20,468 nt of DNA from Candidatus Poribacteria bacterium (GCA_014730235.1 WJIO01000260.1:1-20468); one strand, 5' to 3'. Shown: positions 1-7,369, numbered from the stretch's first letter. Numbers and translations: made by a program. Notes: generated from the sequence alone by a model not told the origin.

Positions 1-1274
1 ACATTACTCCCGGCAACGATATTTGCCCCATACTGGGTAAACAGCATAAGCAGAACAGTGCTGAGAGATTCGTTATCCGCATTAATTGTTACAAGCTGTT
101 CCAAAACAGGATTCTGGAAGACTACAATTAAACCCTCTTCGGAGCTTTCCACATCATATATAACAGGTTGCGTCAGGCTTATATAAATATTTAAATCGCT
201 TCCGATAGAATCAAAGGCAATACTGCGAATTATACCTTTATCAATAGATATGGAATCGGGTAAGGAAGTCTGAGCATTCAGAATTTCTATGCTTAAAACG
301 CCGCTTTGTGAGAGTCTGATCTGTTTTATGCTTAGCTGTCTGTCAGATATAATTTCCAGCCTGGTAACTTTTGAACGAAAATCAGGACTTATAGTCTCTA
401 TTATTGCAGGTCGGGTTAAAATATCATCACTTGTAAATTCTGTAGTTTCGGGATTCTGGACGGTATATTCTGGTTCATCTGTAATAAGGTCTTCCGGCTT
501 TTCTATGTTTTCATTATCCTGAATTGGTTCTTCAGGAATACTGTCTTCAACAGTTAATTCGGATTTTTCCTCAGGTATTTCTGATTGAATTTCATCAGGT
601 GAATCCATTATCATAGGTCCACCAAGAAATGATATGTCAGATATGCTTGAATCTATAAGCCTGAATCTTACCAGTAATGAATTCCCGCTGGATTGGAGAT
701 CAGGTTCTACCCAATCTTTCATATAAAAAACAACTCTAACAACAGGGGGCGTTGAACTGAATTGAGCTATTACAATCCTGCTTACAGGAGAATAGTCCGA
801 TTCAAATAATTCATCTTTGTCTTTTATGATACTGATATTACCAGAATCTGGAGGTATATAATCAATATCTGATGAATTTATATTTATCTGTGATTTAATA
901 ATGTCAACATAAAATCTTAACGGCTTTTCTCCTTCGGCATTAACAAAACCCCAGTTGTATTCAATATGTTTCTGTCCCTGAATTTGTGCAACCAGCATTG
1001 AAGAGGGTTCATACAAAGCGTCTAAACCGGAAACCAGATTTTGAGCTTCTGATTTAGCAGAATTATCCTTATGAATTTGCAGTTTTAAAGATTCAATGGA
1101 GTTAATTTCAGTATCCGCGCATGTAAAGGAAGCAAACAGCAACAAGCAGACGAAGATACACATAATACAAAATCCAGTCTGAATCACATACTGCGTTAAG
1201 GACCTTGTTATCCAAAGGCTTTGCACCATTTTCAACTTGGATTCAGTTTTTTTTCTAGAACTCCGGCTTCCCAT
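1..1274 (-). CDS. pilQ: Type IV pilus secretin PilQ, N-terminal part (truncated by window edge)
   Basis: The open frame runs off the window start, giving 424 N-terminal residues. I start it at the ATG at 1274-1272, which has GGGAGG about 12 nt upstream; the alternative ATG at 1229 has no ribosome site. A long basic N-region leads into a hydrophobic stretch (about residues 30-50) ending in FTCA before DTE, a plausible type I signal peptide, not a lipobox. Two beta-rich segments (about 85-205 and 295-395) look like AMIN domains, which bind peptidoglycan in PilQ proteins. A Glu/Asp/Pro-rich linker (about 225-290) separates them. The last 25 residues (ending with the motif QYGANIV) look like the start of the STN/secretin N0 domain. 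The secretin barrel itself lies outside the window. As last gene after pilMNOP the assignment is strong. Known role of the family: outer-membrane pore for the pilus fibre. Confidence 0.88.
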   Translation of the reverse strand, partial: MGSRSSRKKTESKLKMVQSLWITRSLTQYVIQTGFCIMCIFVCLLLFASFTCADTEINSIESLKLQIHKDNSAKSEAQNLVSGLDALYEPSSMLVAQIQGQKHIEYNWGFVNAEGEKPLRFYVDIIKSQININSSDIDYIPPDSGNISIIKDKDELFESDYSPVSRIVIAQFSSTPPVVRVVFYMKDWVEPDLQSSGNSLLVRFRLIDSSISDISFLGGPMIMDSPDEIQSEIPEEKSELTVEDSIPEEPIQDNENIEKPEDLITDEPEYTVQNPETTEFTSDDILTRPAIIETISPDFRSKVTRLEIISDRQLSIKQIRLSQSGVLSIEILNAQTSLPDSISIDKGIIRSIAFDSIGSDLNIYISLTQPVIYDVESSEEGLIVVFQNPVLEQLVTINADNESLSTVLLMLFTQYGANIVAGSN

Positions 1275-1344
1275 GGCAAATCATGTCCTCCCAGTCTTTG
1301 CTATCAGTTTTCGTCTATTCACTTTCACTGATCGCTTTCCTAAA

Positions 1345-1381
1345 AGTCATACACATAAATCATTTATACATAGGTATGACT
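1345..1381 (-). other. Hairpin between pilP and pilQ
   Basis: A perfect 8-bp inverted repeat, AGTCATAC (1345-1352) and GTATGACT (1374-1381), encloses a 21-nt loop that is itself partly palindromic (ATAAAT C ATTTAT). It starts 4 nt after the pilP stop codon in the transcribed direction, and the far side is followed on the minus strand by TTTTAGG, a weak U-tract. It could be a processing site or a leaky attenuator setting the ratio of pilQ to pilMNOP transcript. Only the repeat is seen; the role is inferred. Confidence 0.45.
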
Positions 1382-1385
1382 GTTA

Positions 1386-1865
1386 TTAACTATTTTTACT
1401 AAGATTATTAGTCACTCTGAGCGTATAGCTATTTTCTCCATCACTGATTTCTATTTTATCCGGCTCAATTGAGCGAATCATAAACTCCAGATCGCTTTCT
1501 TTATCGTATATAGTATCTCCTTCAGCCAATATCTTTCCATTAAGGACAACCATAGAATTACTACCACTGTATATGATAGAGGTTAAAGTAAATGATTCAG
1601 TAGGATCAACCTTTGTTTTTACTTCTTCCACTAGCTGTTGTCTGGCAAATGGATCCCGCTTGTAGAAATATGGCAGGGGTTCCTTATAGTCAATAAGTAG
1701 TTCCTGAGCCATACTGACAAACTTTTCTGCTTCATCACCTTTTATTCTGGGTGGCCCTTCATATTTGGCCGGAGGAAGATCATGAACCTTCAACACCTGC
1801 ATCCAGAAATAAGAAGTAGATACTAAAAATACTGCTAACACAATTGGTATAAGATTCTTTTTCAA
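1386..1865 (-). CDS. pilP: Type IV pilus assembly protein PilP (membrane-anchored)
   Basis: This 159-residue protein has one N-terminal membrane segment (about residues 4-22) and a periplasmic part. A linker with a KRDPF motif (69-73) precedes a small beta domain (about 90-152, SIIYSGSNSMVVLNGKIL followed by EGD), the pattern of the PilP/GspC homology region. PilP normally links the PilN/PilO inner-membrane complex to the secretin. Most characterised PilP proteins are lipoproteins; no cysteine is present in this N-terminus, so it appears anchored by its transmembrane helix, more like GspC. The start is a TTG at 1865 overlapping the pilO stop (TTGA), preceded by GGGGGTGGAAG; the next in-frame ATG would remove most of the membrane helix, so TTG is preferred. 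Confidence 0.85.
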   Translation of the reverse strand: MKKNLIPIVLAVFLVSTSYFWMQVLKVHDLPPAKYEGPPRIKGDEAEKFVSMAQELLIDYKEPLPYFYKRDPFARQQLVEEVKTKVDPTESFTLTSIIYSGSNSMVVLNGKILAEGDTIYDKESDLEFMIRSIEPDKIEISDGENSYTLRVTNNLSKNS

Positions 1866-2455
1866 GCTTCTTCCACCCCCAGCCTTGAATAGAATATATT
1901 AAATTCAATTTCAGCATCCAAAGGGTAAATCCCACGACCATAACTCATAGTCATTTTGCTAATGGTAATAAGTCTATCTGAGTCTTCCAGGCTTTGAATG
2001 AATTTTGCAACACCTGTGTAATTACCTCCAAGAACAATTCGATAAGGTACTTTTACATATTTGGGTTGTTTTACAGTTTCACCAGGTTTAGTTTGATTTG
2101 GTCTACTTCTGGAGCCGAAGATTCTATTTAATTGGATGATTTCCAGATTTGCATTTCTGGCATGGTTTTGTATTTCATCCAGCAACATTGCAACTTCTTC
2201 TCTGGATGGAATAAGCATCCAGAGATTTTCAAGCTCATTTTCATAAACACTTAACTTCTCTCTGGTAATGGATTCGGGCCAATCTCTTGCATCCTGTTCC
2301 AACCTTATAAGTTCCGCCTCCTGTTTGCTCAATTCAACCTGGTAAGCCTTGAGTTCTTTGACATTGGGATACCAGAACAGGAAGAAATATGCCACCATCA
2401 AGAGCAACAGTCCTCCTGCCAGAATTATCAGCTTTTTGGTCATATCTGTATTCAT
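1862..2455 (-). CDS. pilO: Type IV pilus assembly protein PilO
   Basis: PilO is a bitopic inner-membrane protein that pairs with PilN through coiled coils and ferredoxin-like domains to form the alignment platform. This 197-residue protein shows the family layout: a short cytoplasmic tail, a membrane helix (about residues 8-28), a charged coiled-coil stretch (about 30-75), and a C-terminal alpha/beta domain containing VPYRIVLGGNYTGVAKFI and SLEDSDRLITI, typical of PilO. The start ATG at 2455 has GGGAG upstream at good spacing. Its stop overlaps the pilP start by 4 nt, suggesting translational coupling. Position between pilN and pilP makes the assignment firm. Confidence 0.92.
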   Translation of the reverse strand: MNTDMTKKLIILAGGLLLLMVAYFFLFWYPNVKELKAYQVELSKQEAELIRLEQDARDWPESITREKLSVYENELENLWMLIPSREEVAMLLDEIQNHARNANLEIIQLNRIFGSRSRPNQTKPGETVKQPKYVKVPYRIVLGGNYTGVAKFIQSLEDSDRLITISKMTMSYGRGIYPLDAEIEFNIFYSRLGVEEA

Positions 2456-2489
2456 AGATCTTCGGCTCCCGTATATTTACCGGTTTATT

Positions 2490-3122
2490 TTAAGACTCAC
2501 CGGCATTATTCACAATTTCAAACGTAAGACTAAAGGACTTAAAGGGATCAACCTCAGCTCCTCGAGAATTATTACCTGTTGAATCAAATACAATATTGTC
2601 AAAAGTCTGTGAATCTTCCAGAAAAGCAACAAATTGACTAACTTTTTCAACAGATATTGCACTTCCCAGGATCTGCACCTGAACTTTATTAATTATCGTG
2701 GGTTTGGCATTTGGATCATTTTGATTTTTAGCTACTTGTGTAATTTCCTCTTTTTTTCTCTCAATAATTAATTCATTCAGCCATATCTCATTGTCGGGTA
2801 AATACTGGCATAACTCAGCCAGCTTATCGCTCCATGTGGATTTTTCCTGGAGTAATTCCTTTACCAAAGATAAACGAGTATTCAGGAGCTTAACTTTTTT
2901 ACTCAATTCCCTTATATCTTCCACCTGTTGTCTGTAGAGCTTAATCTCTTCACGACGATATGCTACTCTTGAACTATAATCCTGAATAGATGATAACAGC
3001 ATTATGGATGGCATAATAATTGAGACACCCAAGAGCAATACAAGCACCAGGATTATCATATTGCCCAAGCTGACAAGTTTCTTCGGCCTATCCTCAGGTA
3101 GAAGTAAATTGATTTTTATCAT
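2490..3122 (-). CDS. pilN: Type IV pilus assembly protein PilN
   Basis: The protein (210 residues) opens with KINLLLPEDRPKK, a version of the conserved cytoplasmic INLLP motif of PilN that binds the groove of PilM; here there is one extra leucine before the proline. A membrane helix spans about residues 18-46, followed by a coiled coil (about 48-100) and a C-terminal periplasmic domain (SWSDKLAELCQYLPDNEIWLNEL split over two helices and strands, then VQVQILGSAISVEKVSQFV), as in PilN/GspL C-terminal folds. AAGGAT precedes the ATG. It lies between pilM and pilO with short gaps, in the canonical pilMNOP order. Role from the family: couples cytoplasmic PilM to the periplasmic PilO/PilP complex. 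Confidence 0.92.
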   Translation of the reverse strand: MIKINLLLPEDRPKKLVSLGNMIILVLVLLLGVSIIMPSIMLLSSIQDYSSRVAYRREEIKLYRQQVEDIRELSKKVKLLNTRLSLVKELLQEKSTWSDKLAELCQYLPDNEIWLNELIIERKKEEITQVAKNQNDPNAKPTIINKVQVQILGSAISVEKVSQFVAFLEDSQTFDNIVFDSTGNNSRGAEVDPFKSFSLTFEIVNNAGES

Positions 3123-3163
3123 GTTTGCATATCCTTAATAAAATATATACCCACGACTTTTAT

Positions 3164-4249
3164 CTAAGTTCTGAAAGACCTTAAAGCAAGTCCCATGGCA
3201 GTAACAAAAACGGGTTCTTTTCCCTCAATCTCAGATAAATCAGCATCATCAGCAATACTCATTCGATCCAGGAAAGTCACATGTTCCACAGGTATAGCCA
3301 GACGATGTGACAGGAAATTATCCAGATTGTTAAGAAGGCTTGTTCCCCCAATAAAAAGCACTTTGGTTAGTTTTGCATTGGCCACATCACCTTCGTAGTA
3401 GCGGAAACACTCCAGTATCAAGGGATACAAACCCTGACGCTCTTCAATAACTGATTCGATAGGAGATACAGCTCTCCATATATCACCCATGCTGTCGGAA
3501 ATTTTCTCAAACAGGTCTTCAGTAAATTTAAAGCTTTCCGCTTCTTCTCTTTTGATTCTTAGTCTTCGTTCAATCTGGGATGTAATATGATTACCGGCAA
3601 CAGGTATTTCCCTATAAAAAGCCAGTTGACGACGGTTGATAACACAGATGGATGTCTTACTTGCGCCTATATCCAGTAAAACTATATCCTCTTCAGCTGG
3701 AAACATACCCATATAATCCAGAAAGCCAAGACTTGCCGTTATATCAATTTCAATGACAGTGGGTATAAGACCTAAAGACTTTAGTAATTGCGCCCTTTCC
3801 TTTAATATGTTCTTCCGGACAGCAATAAAAAACACCCACAGTCCTGAGACATTTTCCTGTGTAGCTTCACCAATAATATGACAATCAATGTGGGCTTCTT
3901 CAGCCGGGAAAGGAATATAATCCCGGGTTATTGCTTCCCACTGTACTCTTTCCTTTAATTCTTCATTTTTAACATCTGCCGTTAGATTTTCAATGAATAT
4001 TCTCCTTGCTGTTGCAGAACCTTCATAAGACACCTGAATTGTTGTGGCCGTCCTTTTGGCCCGAAAATCTTTCCGCTCCAGCAGATCACTCAAAGCTTTA
4101 TTTACGGATTCTGGAGAGCTATCAGCCAGTGTTTCACTTAAAGCTGCACTGCGTATTATGGGACCTTTAACTCCGTTTTCTACCTCTACAACTTTTATTG
4201 AGTGAAAACCAATATCAATTCCTAATGATAAACGTCTGCTACCAAACAT
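3164..4249 (-). CDS. pilM: Type IV pilus assembly protein PilM (actin-like)
   Basis: PilM is a cytoplasmic actin/FtsA-like ATP-binding protein that anchors PilN at the pilus base. At 361 residues this is the normal length. The phosphate-1 motif LGIDIGFHSIK is at residues 9-19, the phosphate-2 motif LDIGASKTS at 192-200, the adenosine-type motif FIGGTSLL at 299-306, and the C-terminal VTAMGLALR at 349-357, all as expected for the family. The start ATG at 4249 has GGAG upstream, which can be partly folded in a small hairpin. It is the first of the pilMNOPQ block and follows the TPR gene by 39 nt, so it probably shares the transcript with the upstream ABC genes. Confidence 0.94.
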   Translation of the reverse strand: MFGSRRLSLGIDIGFHSIKVVEVENGVKGPIIRSAALSETLADSSPESVNKALSDLLERKDFRAKRTATTIQVSYEGSATARRIFIENLTADVKNEELKERVQWEAITRDYIPFPAEEAHIDCHIIGEATQENVSGLWVFFIAVRKNILKERAQLLKSLGLIPTVIEIDITASLGFLDYMGMFPAEEDIVLLDIGASKTSICVINRRQLAFYREIPVAGNHITSQIERRLRIKREEAESFKFTEDLFEKISDSMGDIWRAVSPIESVIEERQGLYPLILECFRYYEGDVANAKLTKVLFIGGTSLLNNLDNFLSHRLAIPVEHVTFLDRMSIADDADLSEIEGKEPVFVTAMGLALRSFRT

Positions 4250-4257
4250 TATATCTA

Positions 4258-4271
4258 TGACTCCGTAGTCA
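4258..4271 (-). promoter_or_regulatory. Small hairpin over the pilM ribosome-binding site
   Basis: TGACT and AGTCA form a 5-bp stem with a 4-nt loop. On the transcribed strand the loop and 3' stem contain the GGAG ribosome site for pilM. The stem is short, so an effect on pilM translation is only a possibility. Confidence 0.25.
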
Positions 4272-4288
4272 AGAATCCATTTAAATAG

Positions 4289-5158
4289 TCAGGGCCAATT
4301 GGGTGTATTTTCAGAAAACCAATCAACCGTTCCGTCTTCTGGATTCAAAGTGAAGTATCCACCGGGGTATTCCGGAATTCTGTTAATTAAACCTTTATTC
4401 ACAAGCGCTTCAAAATTTTCAGGATATTCATTGTAAATTTGCTTGTATCTTTCAACTAATTTCTGTATTTCCTTTGCCTGTTCCTTAGCTTTTAGAAGAA
4501 TTAACCTGTCCATTATAGTTTGCTTAACCTGTTCATCGTTATACTGTGTATAGATTTCTTCAAGAAACTCTATGGCTACGTCTTCTTTATCCGCTTTTGC
4601 ATACATCCGGGCAACTAATTTCGGAAGGTACTCAGGATGCCCGGGTAATTTTACAGCCTGTTCAAAATAATATGCAGCAGTCAAGTGGTCATTCAGTATA
4701 TAATAATAGTTAAATCCCAGCAGAAAATAGAGTCGCCAATCCTTATCCGGGTTGTGCTTTATACCTTTTTTCAATAATGCTATACTTTCTTCTATCCTGT
4801 TCCCTTCCAGGGCCAAAAGATTACCACCGAACCTGTAGGCCAGAATGTTATGTGGATCCATAGTTGTTACAGCATCTAATATTCTGTATAACCAGGGATA
4901 TTCCCTATCTGTAGTAAAATGTTCACCAAAATACAACACGGCTCTTGTCCATAGTAAATCACTTAATACAGCATGGAAACCAATGGATGCAGCTTTCATA
5001 AATCTACCTGTAGGTATATATATTATTTTCTCTTCCAGACGCTTTCTTGGGAGTCTAATCTGGTCAATCTTTAACTGGCTATATATAACCCCGGTAATAC
5101 TCAATATGCAAATCATTGATATTATTATCCAAAACTTTTTCTGAGAATACATACTCAT
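4289..5158 (-). CDS. Membrane-anchored TPR protein with GspG-like C-terminus, pilus-cluster accessory
   Basis: Product of 289 residues. One N-terminal membrane helix (about residues 8-27) is followed by a basic stretch, then helical repeats of TPR type over about 75-215 (for example the segments ending DPHNILAYRFGGNLLALEG and DWRLYFLLGFNYY, then AAYYFEQAVKLPGHPEY). The last 48 residues contain YNEYPENFEALVNKGLI then RIPEYPGGYFTLNPEDG, resembling the tail of GspG/major pseudopilins (YP..L..LV..G.I..iP.DP.GG.Y). The start is set at the ATG at 5158, 4 nt after the permease stop and about 13 nt after AAAGGA; a longer frame from a TTG at 5185 lacks a ribosome site. Context between a putative ABC exporter and pilM suggests a scaffold role in pilus assembly, possibly like PilG of Myxococcus. 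That equivalence is an inference from position. Confidence 0.75.
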   Translation of the reverse strand: MSMYSQKKFWIIISMICILSITGVIYSQLKIDQIRLPRKRLEEKIIYIPTGRFMKAASIGFHAVLSDLLWTRAVLYFGEHFTTDREYPWLYRILDAVTTMDPHNILAYRFGGNLLALEGNRIEESIALLKKGIKHNPDKDWRLYFLLGFNYYYILNDHLTAAYYFEQAVKLPGHPEYLPKLVARMYAKADKEDVAIEFLEEIYTQYNDEQVKQTIMDRLILLKAKEQAKEIQKLVERYKQIYNEYPENFEALVNKGLINRIPEYPGGYFTLNPEDGTVDWFSENTPNWP

Positions 5159-5162
5159 ATAC

Positions 5163-5960
5163 TCAGACAAATTCCTTTTTATCAAAAGAAAGTATAGTTA
5201 CTATAAGAATTACAGACATATACAAAACACCATATACAACAGAATAGAAGATAAACGAATTACTAACGTATATATCTCTTACCATCTCAGCTCTAATATT
5301 GAAGTTATTCAGGTTGGGCAAGAGATAATAAAAAACCGAACATAAATAATAAATAAAAGCACTGCCAGATGCATCTCCTATAGCCTTTAACTCTATTGAA
5401 ATATGACCTATAGCATATACTCCCAAAGTAAAGAAAACACTCAAAGTAGGAGTAGATATGATGCTGAATAAAATAGCCACAGATGTAATAAGCATTAATT
5501 CAAGAATAACCAAGCCAATGGCCTTAAGAAGAGGAAAATAACCCACACCAGAAAATCCATGAATATATCGGGCAATGAGAACTTTATGTATCATTAATAC
5601 AGCAAAAAGAACAACAGTCATAACAATAAGATTAATAAAGATCGTCATTAACAAACCAAAATATTTACCCAATACAAACTCAAAACGTCTAATAGGTTTT
5701 GATATTATGGTATATATAGTCTTTCGGTTAATTTCCTTATGCACCAGATTTGTTCCGACAAAAGTTGCAATCAATACCCCAAAAAGAGACATGGCAGCCA
5801 AACCGATATCTTTGATAATTCTCTGATCTTCACCTATAGTTAATCTGCCAATAACAACTGACAGGACTATTACAATTACAGTAAAGGCCAGAAGGCTGTA
5901 AAGAACCTTATCCCTTATTGCTTCTTTGAATGTATTCACAGCTATTGTTTTGATAATCAT
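5163..5960 (-). CDS. ABC-2 type transporter permease (PilI-like by context)
   Basis: A 265-residue polytopic protein with about six membrane helices (around residues 19-39, 55-74, 104-130, 148-172, 173-195 and 236-258). The IKTIAVNTFKEAIRDKVLYS start and the cytoplasmic-loop segment NLVHKEINRKTIYTIISKPI are hallmarks of ABC-2 permeases, where the latter couples to the ATPase. It follows the ATPase gene by 11 nt and is 4 nt from the TPR gene, so the three are surely co-translated. The substrate cannot be read from sequence. ABC-2 permeases next to pil genes (pilH/pilI in Myxococcus xanthus) are needed for pilus formation, and the context fits that type; a general drug or lipid exporter is the alternative. 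Confidence 0.85.
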   Translation of the reverse strand: MIIKTIAVNTFKEAIRDKVLYSLLAFTVIVIVLSVVIGRLTIGEDQRIIKDIGLAAMSLFGVLIATFVGTNLVHKEINRKTIYTIISKPIRRFEFVLGKYFGLLMTIFINLIVMTVVLFAVLMIHKVLIARYIHGFSGVGYFPLLKAIGLVILELMLITSVAILFSIISTPTLSVFFTLGVYAIGHISIELKAIGDASGSAFIYYLCSVFYYLLPNLNNFNIRAEMVRDIYVSNSFIFYSVVYGVLYMSVILIVTILSFDKKEFV

Positions 5961-5971
5961 ATTTAATATCT

Positions 5972-6943
5972 TTACATCTGTTGATGTACCTGGCTATTTA
6001 ATTTCATAAATAAATCTTCCAGGGATTGACTTCTTGACATCATTGAAACCAGCTTTCCGCTGTAGCTTCTTATGGTATCAAGAACTTTTGATATAGTTTC
6101 CTCACCTTCGGGAAACCCCAGACCGTGAACAGCCACAATAGTTTTATCACCATTAGTCATCAACTCGCCGCCCAGAGATTGAATGACGTTTTTACCTTCG
6201 TCGCTCAATCCTGCGACTGTAATTTCAACCGATTCAAGTTCCAGGCTTAAAGTTTGATTCATATCCTCAACATGCTGGATTTTACCCTTCATAAGAATAC
6301 CGATTTTATCACATAAAGCCTCAACATCTGAAAGAATATGAGAGCTGAATATTATTGTCCTGCCCTGTTTTTTCAGATCGAGAATTATATCCCTTATTTC
6401 TTTTCTTCCTATGGGATCCAGACCCGAAAGAGGTTCGTCAAGAATTACAAGCTCCGGATCATTTATCAAGGCCTGGGCTATACCGATCCTTTGCAGCATA
6501 CCTCTTGAATATTTTCTTAGATGCTTGGAAGCTGAATCCTCTAAACCTACGGCTTCCAGAATATTCTGTACCCTTTGTTTTCTGGTTTTCTTGTCTAATT
6601 GAAAAAGTTCAGCGTAAAAATCCAGAAATTCCTCACCGGTAAGATGATCATAAAAATAAGGTTGTTCAGGTAAAAAACCGACTCTTTGTTTAAATGTATA
6701 ATTTGATATTTTTTCACCCATAACCCATGCTTTACCAGAGGTAGGATACAACAATCCCATAAGCAACTTAAATGTAGTAGTTTTACCAGCTCCGTTAGGT
6801 CCAAGATAACCAAAAACTTCACCCTTATTTATTTCTATATTCAGTTTGTCCAAGGCTTTCACTTTATGCTTTCGCTTAAATATAGAATCTTCTTTGAATA
6901 TCTTGGTTAAATCTTCTGTTTTTACTGCCGGTATTCCACTCAT
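5972..6943 (-). CDS. ABC transporter ATP-binding protein (PilH-like by context)
   Basis: The 323-residue protein carries every ABC ATPase motif: Walker A GPNGAGKTT (48-56), Q-loop Q94 in LPEQPYFY, signature YSRGMLQRI (145-153, the YSRGM form usual for ABC-2 exporters instead of LSGGQ), Walker B LVILDEP (165-171), D-loop SGLD and H-loop H202. Residues after about 230 form a C-terminal extension with a DrrA/NatA-like regulatory fold. It energises the permease encoded 11 nt downstream. The ATG at 6943 has only a weak AAGG ribosome site. As first gene of the cluster it should carry the operon promoter, but I could not identify a convincing one in 6944-7058. Gene-neighbour similarity to M. xanthus pilH is contextual. 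Confidence 0.92.
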   Translation of the reverse strand: MSGIPAVKTEDLTKIFKEDSIFKRKHKVKALDKLNIEINKGEVFGYLGPNGAGKTTTFKLLMGLLYPTSGKAWVMGEKISNYTFKQRVGFLPEQPYFYDHLTGEEFLDFYAELFQLDKKTRKQRVQNILEAVGLEDSASKHLRKYSRGMLQRIGIAQALINDPELVILDEPLSGLDPIGRKEIRDIILDLKKQGRTIIFSSHILSDVEALCDKIGILMKGKIQHVEDMNQTLSLELESVEITVAGLSDEGKNVIQSLGGELMTNGDKTIVAVHGLGFPEGEETISKVLDTIRSYSGKLVSMMSRSQSLEDLFMKLNSQVHQQM

Positions 6944-7127
6944 GGTAAAACCTTATGCGTTTTCACACAATTGTTTATTAGCGTATAAACGTAATTTATT
7001 TTTCAGTAGCACTAGTCGTATACGTGTGAAATAATCGGTCGAAACATTTCAATATTACGTAATCGTTAAAAAATTATAGATATATACAGAAAAATAGCTT
7101 CATAGTAATGGTAAATTATAAGACTTA

Positions 7128-7201
7128 TCATTCCTGCGAAAGCAGGAATCCAGAAAAAAACACTATCCTGGGAGACTGGATTCCTGCTTTCGCAGGAATG
7201 A
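7128..7201. repeat. Nested palindrome: 26-bp perfect inverted repeat, each arm itself a hairpin
   Basis: Arms 7128-7153 and 7176-7201 are exact reverse complements over 26 bp, separated by 22 nt. Each arm has its own 8-bp stem-loop, ATTCCTGC GAAA GCAGGAAT on the left and its complement on the right. This ATTCCTGC-N4-GCAGGAAT core resembles short palindromic intergenic repeats such as neisserial dRS3 (ATTCCC-N8-GGGAAT). Such repeats are usually present in many genomic copies and can be recombination or insertion targets. The GC content of the arms stands out from the AT-rich surroundings. Confidence 0.7.
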
Positions 7202-7232
7202 CAGAAATTTATGCTTGTTTTTTTTATAAAAA

Positions 7233-7289
7233 GTAATTGTTAAAAAATGGATATAATTTAGTTTTCATTTTTCATTTTTTAACGATTAC
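7233..7289. repeat. Internal copy of the 16-mer paired with the right terminal repeat
   Basis: GTAATTGTTAAAAAAT (7233-7248) differs from the left terminal repeat by one base and is an inverted match to the right terminal repeat (7274-7289), with a 25-nt spacer. In RNA the mismatch becomes a U-G wobble, so the segment could fold into a 16-bp hairpin. Confidence 0.55.
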
Positions 7290-7340
7290 ATTACATACAT
7301 ATGATCACGATAAAGTTATTTAAATTTGTGTAAACTATTC

Positions 7341-7369
7341 TTGCATTTTCATACATGACATGTTAAACT
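7341..7369 (+). promoter_or_regulatory. Candidate sigma70-like promoter for the DUF3352 operon
   Basis: TTGCAT (7341-7346) and TAAACT (7364-7369) are separated by 17 bp. The spacer ends in the palindrome ACATG A CATGT (7353-7363), abutting the -10 box, a possible operator. The start point would lie near 7376, leaving a leader of about 190 nt. The -10 match is moderate. Confidence 0.4.

Larger units (their letters stand above)
7059..7289. mobile_element. Candidate MITE, 231 bp, with perfect 16-bp terminal inverted repeats
   Basis: The left end GTAATCGTTAAAAAAT (7059-7074) and right end ATTTTTTAACGATTAC (7274-7289) are perfect 16-bp inverted repeats. They are flanked immediately outside by the direct repeat ATTAC (7054-7058 and 7290-7294), which could be a 5-bp target duplication. 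The interior codes for nothing. It contains a large palindrome (7128-7201) and a third copy of the terminal 16-mer in direct orientation with one mismatch (7233-7248). Size, non-coding content and end structure fit a non-autonomous element, but the GTAAT/ATTAC termini are low in complexity and no transposase or second copy is in the window. Confidence 0.5.

Noticed and set aside
289-522. 77-residue plus-strand open frame at the left edge
   Set aside because: It is antisense to the pilQ coding frame, which is open from 1274 to the window start.
5159-5185. TTG start adding nine residues to the TPR protein
   Set aside because: No ribosome site lies upstream and it would lie inside the permease gene; the ATG at 5158 has AAAGGA upstream.
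6961-7031. TTTCACAC / GTGTGAAA inverted pair as an operator of the pil cluster
   Set aside because: Only 8 bp with a spacer of 55 nt in AT-rich DNA; chance is likely.
7128-7226. Palindrome plus a downstream T8 run as a Rho-independent terminator
   Set aside because: The T-run begins about 16 nt after the stem, and the site lies between divergent genes where no terminator is expected.
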